A stretch of 64,000 bases of DNA, from positions 6,432,453-6,496,452 of the forward strand of contig NC_135571.1 in NCBI RefSeq assembly GCF_964340395.1, in the 5' to 3' direction. Positions 45,141 through 56,685 of the stretch are shown here, piece by piece. Position 1 is the first letter of the stretch, and each line of letters opens with the position of its first letter. The DNA is from Glandiceps talaboti. Its lineage: Eukaryota > Hemichordata > Enteropneusta > Spengelidae. The translations under genes and the position numbers were made by a program. Under the pieces are notes generated by a model. It worked only from the letters and a program-made list of their open reading frames with translations. It did not search any database and was not told the origin of the DNA.

Positions 45141-46447
45141 GTGGTTCCAATTACGCTCAATTTTAGAAAAGGTCAGGTAGTTAGATTTTTTTATGTGTGG
45201 GTGTCTAGTTCAGTTAGTTATGTTTTCCGTTGTTTTTCCATATGGTCTCTGTGTTATTGGTTTCTTCCCATCAGATGTACAGCCATTACAGATTGGAAGA
45301 ACAGTTTTATATTGTCTTTATAAGTTGATGTCAGTTTCTACATCATCCACTATTTCTAACGAGACTTCACAATTTTTGCAATTTTATTTAGTTTTTCTCA
45401 AATATGTAAAAAAAAGTTTAGGGTTGGCAGTGAAAAACTAGGTGGGTTTGGGTAACTGGAAACAAACAATTTTTTTTGTCTAAACACATTGTAATATCTT
45501 TGTGTGCCAGGTCTGAACAACATTCGCTTGCTTGTTAGAGATACAGACATATACACAGTTGAATGGAGTACGCTCTATCACCCAACCATTTCATTTCATT
45601 TTGGGCTAATAAACAATGTCTCAATATTTTCTTCCTCTACATGTAGGAAAAATTAAAAGCACTTAAGACATATTTCAACTTGCAAAATTGTTAGATATGA
45701 GATATTTTGATAACTGCAGACATAAAAAATGTATTATCGTACATGTAACATAAAAGAACGAGATAAAATAAGGTAATAACTGTCATAAACAGTGCTCCAA
45801 ACTTTTGACATAAATCACGTGTTAATAACTTTTGCATTAAAGAAAATGGTATAATCTGATGTATGATCTAGATATGATTGGATTTTTATCTATTTCATGA
45901 TTATACAAATTTCAAAATAATAGTTTTCCATACAGGATAAAATTGAAGTTGCATTCCATCTGTATAGCTGATGTAAACCATTTAGTTATCTTTGCCGAAC
46001 AATATGTATGCATAGTTGACATACATTTTGCGTGTTAACAAATTAAACATGGGTTAATATGCTATATATGCAAGTGTTCCTAGTTAGGTCAAATAAGAAA
46101 AGTTTGGTTTACCCAACCCCACCTAGTTTTTCATGTCGACCCTAAACTTTTATTTCTTTACATATTCAAGAAATAAAATTAGAAAATCGCAAAAATTGTG
46201 AAGTCTTGCAAGAAATAGTGGATGCGGAAACTGACATCAACTGAAAAAGACAATATAAAACTGGTCTTCAATCTGTAATGGCTATACATCTGAGAAGAAG
46301 CTAATAACGCAGAGACCATATGAAAAACAACAGAAAAACATAACTACCTGAAATAGACACTCACATATGAAAAAAAAAATTGAAAAAATAAAATAAAAAA
46401 TCTACCTACCCCACCTATTTTAAAATTGAATGTAATCGGAACCACAC
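45141..46447. mobile_element. 1.3-kb element with ~330-bp terminal inverted repeats
   Basis: GTGGTTCC at 45141 pairs with GGAACCAC at 46438-46445. The arms (45141-45465 and 46090-46447) align with indels. Shared words on the left strand include GTAGTTATGTTTT, CATATGGTCTCTGTGTTAT, GATGTACAGCCATTACAGAT and GTTGATGTCAGTTTC, ending at a block whose complement is CCCACCTAGTTTTTCA. The ~620-bp middle has no coding frame above 60 codons. Open frames in the left arm are not kept in the right. The family is unknown. Confidence 0.85.
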
Positions 46448-46643
46448 AATTTTTTTTACGTCTTATAATCACTTTGGCTTTGTAACATGGCACCCCAAGG
46501 CATGCTTGCAAATTGGATGACTACCCACTTTAAAAACTTTTCACTGTTGCAAAAAAAATTCCTTCCAGCCAAACACCTGTATCCTACTAGCCCTATATAT
46601 ACGTATATATCATTCTACCTCAGGCAATGTTGGCTCCTGCAGT

Positions 46644-46705
46644 GGTATGGCAGTTTTGCGTCTTCATGTAGAACGGTAAATGTTACAGATTCACACACAC
46701 TCGCT
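46644..46705 (+). pseudogene. Broken partial duplicate of the next exon
   Basis: This stretch aligns with 46731-46795, 87 bp downstream. ATG, then AVLRLHVER and an in-frame TAA at 46677, corresponds to MVFRFHENGK in the intact exon. Matching bases continue through GTAAA, TACAGA and CACAC. The stop and small shifts show the copy is not used. A CTGCAG stands just before it, so an acceptor may once have been duplicated as well. Confidence 0.5.
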
Positions 46706-46732
46706 CACTGAAGAAGCTTCAATCTCCTTTAG

Positions 46733-46876
46733 GATGGTTTTTCGTTTTCATGAGAATGGTAAACGCTACAGACTATTACACACTCACATGCACAACAACT
46801 ACATGATAGTTTCATATGACAATGGAGTACCAGTACTCATAGGTATTTTTAGTAAGGACAGTTTCACATTTATTGG
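46733..46876 (+). CDS. Exon of an unrecognised gene, 48 codons
   Basis: A pyrimidine-rich acceptor (CTTCAATCTCCTTTAG) is followed by one base and an open frame to the donor GTAAAT at 46877. The peptide runs MVFRFHENGKRY, RLLHTHMHNNYMIVSYDNG, VPVLIGIFSKDSFTFI. It starts after two bases of a split codon and ends with two bases (GG), so it fits directly onto the exon at 58805, whose first base completes GGG (Gly). The balanced, hydrophilic composition differs from translated noncoding DNA here. The intron to the next exon would be 11.9 kb, filled with SINEs and arrays. I do not recognise the family. Upstream exons are not identified; candidates are listed separately. Confidence 0.5.
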
Positions 46877-46879
46877 GTA

Positions 46880-47905
46880 AATTTTCAACAAAACCTCCTC
46901 AGCCAATCTATTGAAGGATTTAGTAATACAGGTTTTCATGCCATGTTTTTGTCTCCACTATACAGGGCTCGCAAAATTAACAGTAGTCCCATGTCCACAG
47001 ACTACCAATTCTTGTCACAGGACTACCATAATTTGCAGCTGGTAGCCCACCCATGCTGCAATGTACTGCTGATTATATTTACAGACATGAAAGTATTTTA
47101 ATAACAAAATATATTTCTAATTAGAGGAACTCTGTTTTCTGTTAAAATATGGAATGCTAGTCACCATTTTTGAGATACCAAATTCTGAAATTGGTAGCTC
47201 ACTTGGAGTACTTTAGAAAAAAAGTTAATTTCACACCCACAAATACTTATTTTCCTCACAAAAACAATTTCAATTATTCCTTCAGTTAAACAATTTCAAA
47301 ATCTTTTTTTTCCTTTTTTTCTAAAAGAGTATTTCAAGATCTTATCAATAACGATGACCGTTTGCCTTTATCAACAGTGTCTGTATATTGTGTAACACAC
47401 GTATAAAGAATAGTAACTTCATACTGATAGATCTTGTCCGATGATATAATCATTTATGGGCCATATAATGGTGCATCCTAAATTACACCTTGGACAGGAT
47501 TTTCTGATGATTGTAATCATATCTTATTCCTAAGAATTACTATCAAAACAGATTTTAAGCTTATCTTCTGTATTTGCAACACAATCACATCTTTTGTGCT
47601 AAAAAAAAAAAATAAAAAAATAAAATAAATACCTTAGGCTTTAAATGTCACTATATGCATGTAATCATTGTGCCTTTAAAACTACGTTCTACAGATTACA
47701 ATACATGTACATGGCTTGCATATTTTTAGTTTTTATAGAGTTTGACATTTCTGTTATTTGCCAGGTAAAAATGGACATTTAGAGATCCTTGTAAAAACTC
47801 CTCTTCAAGCTAATGTTTCAGCACAAAGGAGGCGAAAAACATACTCTGCAAGAGGTTAATAACATGTAAAAGGTTTATACTGAGCAAAGTTTAATTCTAC
47901 ATTTA
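46880..47905. other. Intron sequence if the gene model holds; nothing recognised
   Basis: A-rich simple sequence at 47601-47634. Otherwise no repeat or exon evident. Confidence 0.4.
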
Positions 47906-47910
47906 ATGTT

Positions 47911-48227
47911 AGGGGCACAAAGCTGCATTTATAATTATGTATTTGGATGTAGTTTTTGCCGTATATTTAATAAAAATACTCGCAGTACTCCACTTATTGA
48001 AGTGTAACACCACTTGCAATTCACTGAACTCAAACCTAGTGTTAAGAGAGAACCAATAAATGATACGATGACATAATTTATCATACATATAAAAAAATAT
48101 TCAGAAAATTCCAATATGTTATATAGAAGACATGCATCAACATTAACATTACTGGAATGTGGTTTTATTTATTAAGTATTTTCACTTTTGTGGAAAGCTT
48201 ATAAACTTCAGGTTTGTACCACTTTAA
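47911..48227. mobile_element. TTAA-type element with AGGGGCACA end, copy 2
   Basis: Same orientation and body words as 40230-40578 (GATGTAGTTTTTGC, CTGAACTCAAACCTAG, GACATAATTTATCATAC, AGAAGACATGCATCAACATT). The right TTAA is at 48224-48227; the left TTAA has mutated to TGTT. Confidence 0.75.
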
Positions 48228-48235
48228 TATTAGTT

Positions 48236-48735
48236 GTTAGTTTTTATATAATAGCACTTTCTTATACTGTAAATGTGTTCAAACTGCTTTACAATTACTA
48301 ACCTTAGCATACATCTCTTCATCATATGGCCAGACCTCCTCAACTCCCTAGGGAGTATACAATCCATCACAACCTCTGTAAGCACACATAGGATTAAAGC
48401 ATTCACATTGCAATCTCTTCCCTAATTACATTTTGTATACAGCTGCTATGTTGACTCCGACACAATCATGTTTCAAATCTTCTGCATGGACTTTAACCGT
48501 GGGATAAAGGGGCAGCTGGGTTTATTGGGACACAATCATGACTCAAATGTTGTACAAGGACTTTATTAACCTGGGGATAAAGGGGCAGCTGGGTTGACTG
48601 AGACACAATTGTGACTCAAATCTTGTGCAAGGACTAACAGCTATTCAGAAAAAGCCCAGGAGTGGTTGAGTCTCAAACCTGCAACCTGTAGCTTACAAGC
48701 CAGGTTAATGATTTGACCATCACGACTCTCTACTT
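48236..48735 (-). mobile_element. tRNA-derived SINE, copy B, with internal triplication
   Basis: On the minus strand the head reads GGTCAAATCATTAACCTGGC (A-box-like), then GGTTGCAGGTTTGAGACTC (B-box-like). The body then repeats a ~70-bp block three times, with words AGTCCTTG, GATTTGAGTCA, ATTGTGTC, AACCCAGCTGCCCCTTTATC. After CCTAGGGAGTTGAGGAG comes a tail, AATTGTAAAGCAGTTTGAAC, like the 3' ends of LINEs of the CR1/L2 kind. Other copies have the block once. It ends next to the element at 47911-48227. Confidence 0.8.
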
Positions 48736-49407
48736 CTCATCTAGGTTAGCGTAAAGCTAAATGTTTTGAATCAGAATCTGTCTCTTTGAAATGTAACAGT
48801 TGGTTATACATGTCATCCCAGCAATTGGAGTTTCACTTTTTACAAAATGTGTACACTGATGTGTATTAATGGTGAGTTTGCAGAAGCATGATACATGATT
48901 GCTTTCGTAATCAGACAGTTTTGTACAATTTCATTTTCTCTTTGTTAAAGTTCAAAATGATAGGTCATTTTGTCATTACGCAAAATAAGAAAAAGTAAGA
49001 ATCGTTGAAGCGTCTCTTATTTTTGTCTCTAACAACAGTTTTGTTAATATACTACAGTACATCAGCATTTAGTAATCATGTCACATTCAAGGTACCATTA
49101 TTTAAATTTTCTCTATAATTCTAAAGTTTGTGAAATTATTGTAGCAAATTCAATGAAGCAAAACTCAGGGTCAGCAAAAAGATCATGAATAGAATGAATA
49201 ATATTGCAAGAAATTTTCTTTGCCAATCAAAATTTTGTGAAAACATGCACTGTGTAGCAAAAACCCAGGTCAGCAAATCAAGACATGAATAACACAAAAA
49301 GGACACAGTGATGCCCAAATGCAATTAGTCTGATGAACACATTGTACACTCGTGGCCAAAGTACAAAGGGCTTGTTTAAGCACAAAACTAGTCGTAAATT
49401 TATGAAA

Positions 49408-49777
49408 TCATGATAATCAAATGGTTACAATGGCTGGCTCAGAATCTGCACGTTGCAGATTCAAACCCGGACACATACTGCTGTTAGTTTCTGAATGGCT
49501 AAAGTCCTTGGGTAAGATTTGAACCACAATTGTGCCTAAGTGAACCCAGCTGTATAATTGGGGACCTGGTAGGATAGAGGTTGCAATGAATGTGAATGCT
49601 TTAATCCTATGCACTTATAAAGGCTGCAATGGACTGTATGCTCCCTATGGAGTTGAGGAAGTATAAAGGTTCGTTGTGCTGCCATTGATCCATGTTAGGG
49701 GTAATAATTGTGAGTGCCTTGAGATCTCAGGAGGAAAGGTGCATGATAAAGTCACATTATTATTATCATTATTATAA
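49408..49777 (+). mobile_element. tRNA-derived SINE, copy A
   Basis: The head has ATCAAATGGTTACAATGG (A-box position) and GCAGATTCAAACCCGG (B-box position), as expected of an RNA polymerase III promoter from a tRNA ancestor. The body matches copies B and C (AAGTCCTTGGGTAAGATTTG, AACCCAGCTGTATAAT, GTGAATGCTTTAATCCTATG, CTATGGAGTTGAGGAAGT). The tail is GAGTGCCTTGAGATCTC, then ATT repeats. About 370 bp; the cleanest copy. Confidence 0.8.
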
Positions 49778-49779
49778 AT

Positions 49780-50635
49780 TCAAACAGTTTTTGTACTTGA
49801 CCACTAATATGTCAAGGCTGTTAATTTTATACAACAAATAAAGAGTGGAGAAAGAAAAGACAGGTGTGAAGATCTCCATTAAGGGATAAACACATCAGCT
49901 GGTCATGTGGCACTTCCTCATACCTTTATCACTGGACAGTGATTGTCGCCAATATTATATGCACATGCAGTATAATGTAACATTGAGTCATCATACATTT
50001 ATAAGTCGAAGGAAAGCACACTTTTATCAATAACTGTTATCATGTTTATATCAGATCCTTTTATCAGTAACACTGCAAACATCTTTTGAAAATGCAAAGA
50101 ATATATTAAATCTGACTTGCTGGGTCTGGAGGCAGGTTGATCATGACACCTCACGTGCACAGATCTTGTTACTCTTCCAAGCGAAATCAATAAATTAGTT
50201 ACATGTACCTTATCTGAAAATATATGCTGATAAAACAATTCAGAAGTCAAATTTTGCTTAAAAGAGAATGTTAGGAAGAATGACTTGTTCACAAGTCAAA
50301 CTACACAGGGTATTTCCACCAAAGCTATTGTTTTCATGGTTGTATGCCTTGAAAATTAAAAAAAATTTTAAAAAAATGGTATTGAAAAATTTGCAGATGG
50401 CTTTAAAGATCTATATGGCAATATTTAAAATAATTCAGAAAAAAAAGGAATAGAGTCTAGTGAAACAAAAATTGAACTTACTGTTGCCTGTTATCGATCC
50501 AACTCCTATTCAGCGGTACATGCGATCAATTAATATCAGTTTATATCTTTAGGACAGAACACTATCACATCATATGATACTAGGATCGCAATAACAACAA
50601 TGTTGTCTTAATGAATATAAGCCAAACTGACAATG
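49780..50635. other. No clear feature
   Basis: A minus-strand frame at 49999-50292 is open for 97 codons. Within it, an acceptor-like TTTTCAG and donor-like GTGAGG bracket about 59 bases. Not convincing as an exon. Confidence 0.3.
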
Positions 50636-50639
50636 TCCA

Positions 50640-50990
50640 GTCAAAGTAATCAGTCCTTTATAGACACTGGTTACCATGGGGATTATGATGATGTAAAATT
50701 TCATTTTCTATTTCCTAGACCTTCTGGGCAGGATGGGGGCTTCCTTGTGGTTATTAGGGTGGCTAGACTTACGTTTATCCGACCTTGAAGATGAGACAAA
50801 TTGAAAAATTACATTGGCTACATTTAGTAATCAGTTCATTATAAACACTGTTTACCATGGGCAATATAATGTAAATTTTCATTTTCCGATATCCTAGGTC
50901 TTCTGGGCAGTTATGGTCATTAAGTGGCTGAACTGATGTTCACCCCAACCTTGAATTGGCTGACGCACATTAATCTATTAACAAGGAAGT
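50640..50990 (+). repeat. Two-copy tandem repeat, ~180 bp
   Basis: Each copy has GTAATCAGT, ACACTG, TTACCATGGG, TTTCATTTTC, CCTAG, CTTCTGGGCAG and CAACCTTGA or a similar word. Start words lie at 50647 and 50827. Confidence 0.8.
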
Positions 50991-51067
50991 TTGAAGGATG
51001 AAAATGTGACTGATCAGTTTCAAAAACAGGAAATCAATTCATGTTACATGTCACAAATTGTTAATGG

Positions 51068-51780
51068 AATTAAAAAAATATAAGAGTATGTGTTAAGAAG
51101 TGATAAGAGGGAATTGCTTATTTCTGAATATTATAAGCATTGAGAACAGAAATATGTTTATTTGTAATTAAAATAGTAATATTTATTTAAAATCTATTAA
51201 GATCAATTTTAAATTTTCATAACATGGAATCTTGTTTCATATCATGATGGAATTAAAAACATGAAAAAGTGATAAGAGGGAATTGCTAATTTCTGAATTT
51301 TATAGGCATTGAGCACAGAAATATGTTTTTTTGTTAGTAAAATAGTAATATTTATTTAAAATCTATTAAGATCAATTTTAAATTTTCATAACACGGAATC
51401 TTGTTTCATATCACGGTGGAATTAAAAACATGAAAAAGTGATAAGAGGGAATTGCTAATTTCTGAATTTTATAGGCATTGAGCACAGAAATGTTTATTTG
51501 TAATTAAAATAGTAATATTTATTTAAAATCTATTAAGATCAATTTTAAATTTTCATAACACAGAATCTTATTTCTTATGTATATCACAATGGAATTAAAA
51601 ACATGAAAAAGTGATAAGAGGGAATTGCTAATTTCTGAATTTTATAGGCATTGAGCACAGAAATATGTTTTTTTGTAATTAAAATAGTAATATTTATTTA
51701 AAATCTATTAAGATCAATTTTAAATTTTCATAACATGGAATCTTGTTTCATATCACGATGGAATTAAAAACATGAAAAAG
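51068..51780 (+). repeat. Satellite array, 169-173-bp unit, just over four copies
   Basis: TGATAAGAGGGAATTGCT starts at 51101, 51270, 51439 and 51612. The copies are almost identical (AGTAATATTTATTTAAAATC, TATTAAGATCAATTTTAAAT, TTTCATAACA), so this is the youngest array in the window. Differences are single bases and a four-base TATG insertion before the last unit. Confidence 0.97.
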
Positions 51781-51784
51781 AGAC

Positions 51785-52868
51785 TTGTTTCTTTCATACA
51801 AGTTAAACTATTTGTATTTCCTTCACAGCTATTGAAAGGTCATCATTATTTATGCATTTACACAGGAAAAAATTCCGTTTACAGACATGAAAAGAAAGTT
51901 GACATCATAGGAAATCAATTTACTGTGTGTATATGAACAAAAGTATTTACCAATGGATATGAAATAATCCATACAGAAGGTATTGTATTTGTTAACAATG
52001 CAAATAGAGGATCTTTCTTGTTTGGGGTACTTTCATGATTATGCACTTTCAATAGAAACACGTTTTTAATACCACAATACAAATTAAAGGCAGGGGTATC
52101 AAAGGCCCTTAACTTTGTGTAGCTTATTGTAAAATTTGAATGAGTACAGTGAACAATGCAGTGCTTCATCTATACATTTCATAACAACAATGAGCAGATG
52201 GTGATTTTGGTAATAAATTTGGTATGATTGTGTGAATGTCTTGGGAATGTGTGTGTTATTGCAGAAAGTTGATATTCATACAAGGTGTATACAATTTTGG
52301 ACAAAACATGATCACACTGGGTCTTGCCTGATACTTGATACCATTAATTACTCTTAATTTTTCAAGATTAGGACATCCAGGCGGTAATGACAAAAACAGA
52401 GGTGGCCATTTCTGCCTTTAAGTTTAAATGAAACAGTGAGTGATCACAACAGGAAGTCAGACCTGGTTTAATAATCATCATTACTTAATTTGGTGTAATT
52501 TCCTGTTATGATGAGTCACTTTTTATATTTAATCTGTATCTGCCTAATTGTCATAATTTGTTTCATCAGAATAATAGTAGTAACTTAGTACTAGTGAGGT
52601 AAAAATGCACCTGGGTATCCAAGTTATTTTACTGATATTTCCAACAAAATTATCTACATGTATCATGTATGAGAAACGCTGAATGTTTAACCTGGTATTC
52701 TTAGTTTGTTCACAGCATAACCGTGATGAAGTCAAAGTGCTCCATAAATGCACTCTTGCAAACCGGAGTACCATTTTTCTGCTGATTCCACACAGGAACG
52801 TCTGTTTAGTGTCATTGTAAAGATTTAAGTGGTTTCACAATCATATGATAGATAAATGTGTCATACCT
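51785..52868. other. Unassigned sequence
   Basis: A good acceptor, TATTTCCTTCACAG at 51828, is followed by 35 open codons to TGA, but no donor or family supports an exon. A decayed CAGGGTTCCC-type copy may lie near 52595-52700. Confidence 0.3.
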
Positions 52869-52870
52869 AA

Positions 52871-53106
52871 AGGCCATTGCAGACTGCAAACAGGAAATTG
52901 AGAATACAGCGCCCTTGCTCAAATTGGTGGTTTCATCACCTCAGAGTACTGTTTCTTAAGAACAAATGGATGTTTTCTGTATTTGTTCAGACATCGAGGA
53001 AAACAACAGTGCTCTATGAATACCTGAGTAACATACACCATGTATACCCCCAAGCTACACACAGACAGGAAGTAGAGCGCCACCATGGTAAATTTTGGAA
53101 AAGCCT
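52871..53106 (+). mobile_element. Short dispersed element with AGGCC-type ends, copy 2
   Basis: Partner of 6229-6500 in the same orientation. It is shorter, lacking part of the block between CATCACC and GTTCAGACATCG. Confidence 0.75.
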
Positions 53107-53223
53107 ATTATCACATCAACCAACTTACTTTCTATAATTTCTTTGAAATGCTGTTGATTAATTATGACATTACATACAGTTTGTAGCTATTAAAGAAAAT
53201 AATTCCTATTTTAGATTAGGAAT

Positions 53224-53285
53224 TGCATTACATTACATTACATTACATTACATTACATTACATTACCCTACATTACATTACATTC
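53224..53285 (+). repeat. CATTA pentanucleotide microsatellite
   Basis: About twelve CATTA units with one CCCTA variant. Confidence 0.97.
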
Positions 53286-53367
53286 ATTCACACAGCATTG
53301 CGCTATACTAAGTTACAATGTTGTACATTACATTACATCATTCTACATGTACCTTACATTACTAACA

Positions 53368-53565
53368 ATATAATACAATACAATTCAATACAACACAATA
53401 CAATACAATACAATACAATTCAATACAACACAATACAATACAACACAATACAATACAATACAATACAATACAATACAATACAATTCAATACAACACAATA
53501 CAATACAACACAATACAATACAATACAATACAATACAATACAATACAATACAATACAATACAATA
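53368..53565 (+). repeat. CAATA pentanucleotide microsatellite
   Basis: About forty units of AATAC with ATTCA and ACAAC variants in a higher-order pattern. A 124-codon open frame crosses both pentanucleotide blocks only because neither unit contains a stop in any frame. Confidence 0.97.
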
Positions 53566-53569
53566 GATC

Positions 53570-54185
53570 AGATTTGAGTGTATACATGTATCTATAAGGT
53601 TAATAATGGCTATTATGATTTTAAGAGTCTTAATTAAAAATCTAAAAATAGATACATCTATTTCACCATTTTAGTTTAATTAACATCTAAAAAGAAACAT
53701 TTGACTGAAAGCCAGTTACAAATGACATACTTTCAAAGTGTAATCTGGTTTTAAATTAACTTTAAGGGTATCTATTTATTTAATATTAATTCACCATTAA
53801 GTAAAACACCTATAGTTGGCTGGAAACATTTCCTGTATTAGATAAATTACAAGTTATATAAAGTTAAACACTCGAAAAGCCTTAATAATTGTAAACACTC
53901 CAAACGGCACAGCTAGTGCAGTTTTAACAAAAAAAACCCCTTAAGTTACATGTGACAAATAATGTACATTCTGTTGAAGTTAAAATGTATATATTGATGT
54001 ATCATGTAAATACATGTACATGAGGTAATTGACCACTTTAAGTTAATATCTAGTCTAAATTTAGATTTTAAGACATAACCTTAATTGTGTTAAAAATAGA
54101 ATCATCTAAAGTTAATTACATGAATAAACCATTAACAAATACTCTTGAATTATACCTATTTCTTAATTGTAATTAGTGGAGTTTA
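53570..54185. other. No feature recognised
   Basis: AT-rich, no repeat seen. Confidence 0.4.
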
Positions 54186-54189
54186 TAAT

Positions 54190-55010
54190 TACATTTGACT
54201 TTGAAGTATTTACTGGACAGTACAAAGAACATTTGATAGCATCAATTAAGCTAAGAGTTTGTTAAATTTTGATTGCAACCTGCCTCACCCACCCATCCAA
54301 CAAAATATGCTGATTTACGTCTGAAGTGTTTACTAGACAATACAAAGAACATTTGATAGCATCGTTTACGCTAAGAGTTTGTTAACTTTTGATTGCAACC
54401 TGCCTCACCCACCCATCCAACAAAATATGCTGATTTACGTCTGAAGTGTTTACTAGACAATACAAAGAACATTTGATAGCATCGTTTACGCTAAGAGTTT
54501 GTTAACTTTTGATTGCAACCTGCCTCACCCACCCATCCAACAAAATATACTGATTTACGTCTGAAGTGTTTACTAGACAATACAAAGAGCTGTTGATAGC
54601 ATTGTTTACGCTAAGAGTTTGTTAACTTTTGATTGCAACCTGCCTCACCCACCCATCCAACAAAATATACTGATTTACGTCTGAAGTGTTTACTAGACAA
54701 TACAAAAGAGCAGTTTGCTGAATTTTAATTGCAATCCCCCCCCCACACACACACATACATACACACGCATCATTGGAAATATGTATTGTAGATTTAAGTA
54801 TGACTTTGAAGTGTTTATTGGACAAATACAAAGAACAGTTGATTGAACTTTCACTGACTATATATGCTAACAGTTCGTTAAATTGTGATTGTACTCTCCC
54901 TCCACTCGCTTTAGAAAATATTGAAAGTTTGACTTTGAAATGTTTACTAGACAACATAATGAACATTTAAAAGCACTGATTACATTATGAGTTTATTAAA
55001 TTTTGACCGC
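54190..55010 (+). repeat. Tandem array, exactly 120-bp unit, ~6 copies
   Basis: The unit has TTTACGTCTGAAGTGTTTAC, TAGACAATACAAAGAAC, GCTAAGAGTTTGTTAAC, TTTTGATTGCAACCTGCCTC and ACCCACCCATCCAACAAAAT. Three central copies (54313, 54433, 54553) are nearly identical. The outer copies are diverged; the last two carry a C-rich plus CA block or a TCTCCCTCCACTC variant. One diverged unit is open in the plus strand (LLDKYKEQLIELSLTIY), but the other units have stops there. Confidence 0.93.
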
Positions 55011-55014
55011 ATAA

Positions 55015-55790
55015 TTTCTATATCACTAGAACAATTTTTTGAAGATATGTGAAGGGAAACTGATCGCTTGTTGACATACAACTACTAACTTTGTATATAT
55101 ACGCTACACTAGATTTTGGTTGAATTATACATAATTTGATGGAATATACTTCAGAATTTATTTTATCTATTTTATCAATAAACTAATTATTAGTAACACC
55201 TTGGATATTTTATGTTAAATATGCTTTTTAAAAAACTAGCGAAGATGTTATGCAAAGTCTGTGATATGGCCAAAATGGCTGAAGGCAACGGCATATATCA
55301 CCGATGCTTAGGAGCTTGGATCGAGCTAGTGGGTGTACCAATTTAATTTAATTTCTCTTGCAATGTCTAAAAGTCAGCTTAATAATGTATTACACATGCA
55401 CTTTACTTTAACGATATTATGTCGACTTTTCTCTAGAGTAATCCATTTCTTACAAAATATGCACTGCAGTGTACGGTAACTGAAAAAGTAATTTAACTGA
55501 TGAGAAACCGGGTATTAATAATTAACTGACATCTTTTTCTCTTTTGATTCCTAAATCAATGTTTGAAGTACCGACTGTAAAGAAACGACCGACTAAAAGT
55601 GGATTGCAAAAAAAATATATACTGTAAGCCTTCTTTTTTTTCCTTTAAAAAAAAAAGAAAAAAAAAGAGCAATTTATGGATTTTTGTACTACCTGCATGA
55701 TTTTCAACTCTATCTACTTCAACTTCAAAGACAGTAAATAAACAAAAGAAAACAGAAAAAAGGAGAGTATACTATTCATGGTTCCAATAA
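55015..55790. other. No clear feature
   Basis: A T-rich then A-rich stretch at 55633-55672 could form a weak hairpin. Otherwise unremarkable. Confidence 0.4.
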
Positions 55791-55796
55791 TCAATA

Positions 55797-56030
55797 GGAC
55801 AGTACAATATAGTCACTTTGCCATGGTAAATTGCCACGTTTAAATCTGTTAACTGCGGACTTTGATCATGCAATGATTATGGACATATTATTATTGTGCC
55901 AGTTCTGAAAAGAGACATTAACATTGAACAATCATTGCGTGATTAAGGTCCATAGTAGATGGATTGAAATATTGCATTCATTTGAAATTCCTATTTACTG
56001 TTCCAAAGTACCTATATAGTACTGTCCTGG
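55797..56030. mobile_element. Foldback element with AGGACAGTAC ends
   Basis: AGGACAGTACAATATAGTCACTTTG pairs with an end whose complement reads AGGACAGTACTATATAGGTACTTTG. Inner arm parts with ATGCAATGATT and ACGCAATGATT also pair. ~234 bp, diverged arms, non-coding. Confidence 0.75.
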
Positions 56031-56374
56031 GAAAAAATGAAATAATAGTCTTCATTCTCATGCATGAGAGCAGACCTGGTAAAATAAATCATTGCCTACA
56101 AATTCAACTTTTGTAACAAAAATAGTAAATATGTTGAGAATTACTCATCAAAGTTATTTGAAAATATTTTTTTATGCACTTTAATTTTGACTATAAATCT
56201 ATATTCATATCTTTCAGATGACAGAAAAATCAATTTTTCAAACATCTAATAATAGAAAATATACTGGGTGATGAAAAAATACATGGGTAATATAGCCAAA
56301 CACATGTCAAACGTAGGTATTTCTAAGTTCAATAAGTTATTGATCGGGAGGTGTTATCAATCAAAATAATATGT

Positions 56375-56640
56375 TATTAGTTGATAAGCAGTAATCAATA
56401 AAAGTATGCAAAATGCAGAAATAAGTCTGACTGGATTTTTCCTTTAAGTTGATAGCGGTAATCAATACAAGTGTACTAAAGGCAGAAATAAGTCTGACTG
56501 GACTTTTCCTTTAAATTGATAGCAGTAATCAATACAAGTGTACCAAAGGCAGAAATAAGCCTGACTGGACTTTTCCTTTAAGTTGATAGCAGTAATCAAT
56601 ACAAGTGTTCTAAAGGCAGAAATAAGCGTGAATGGAATTT
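56375..56640 (+). repeat. Tandem array, 67-bp unit, four copies
   Basis: AGAAATAAG starts at 56417, 56484, 56551 and 56618. The unit is AGAAATAAGTCTGACTGGAC, TTTTCCTTTAAGTTGATAGC, AGTAATCAATACAAGTGT, CTAAAGGC. Confidence 0.95.
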
Positions 56641-56671
56641 GGCTCATATGTGAAATTTGCTTCCATCAATT

Positions 56672-56685
56672 CCCCCCCCCCCCCC
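56672..56685 (+). repeat. Poly-C tract, 14 bases
   Basis: Uninterrupted C run following the 67-bp array. Confidence 0.9.

Noticed and set aside
49408-49480. Possible tRNA gene
   Set aside because: A- and B-box-like words are present, but there is no cloverleaf with paired acceptor stem. The match to two other copies with a common tail shows it is a SINE head.
53223-53597. Longest open frame of the window, 124 codons
   Set aside because: It spans two pentanucleotide microsatellites. The five-residue peptide periodicity shows that it exists only because the repeat units contain no stop.
56220-56273. ATG frame after TCATATCTTTCAG with a donor-like GTGATG
   Set aside because: Its start phase does not fit the three-exon gene around it, and it is only 17 codons.
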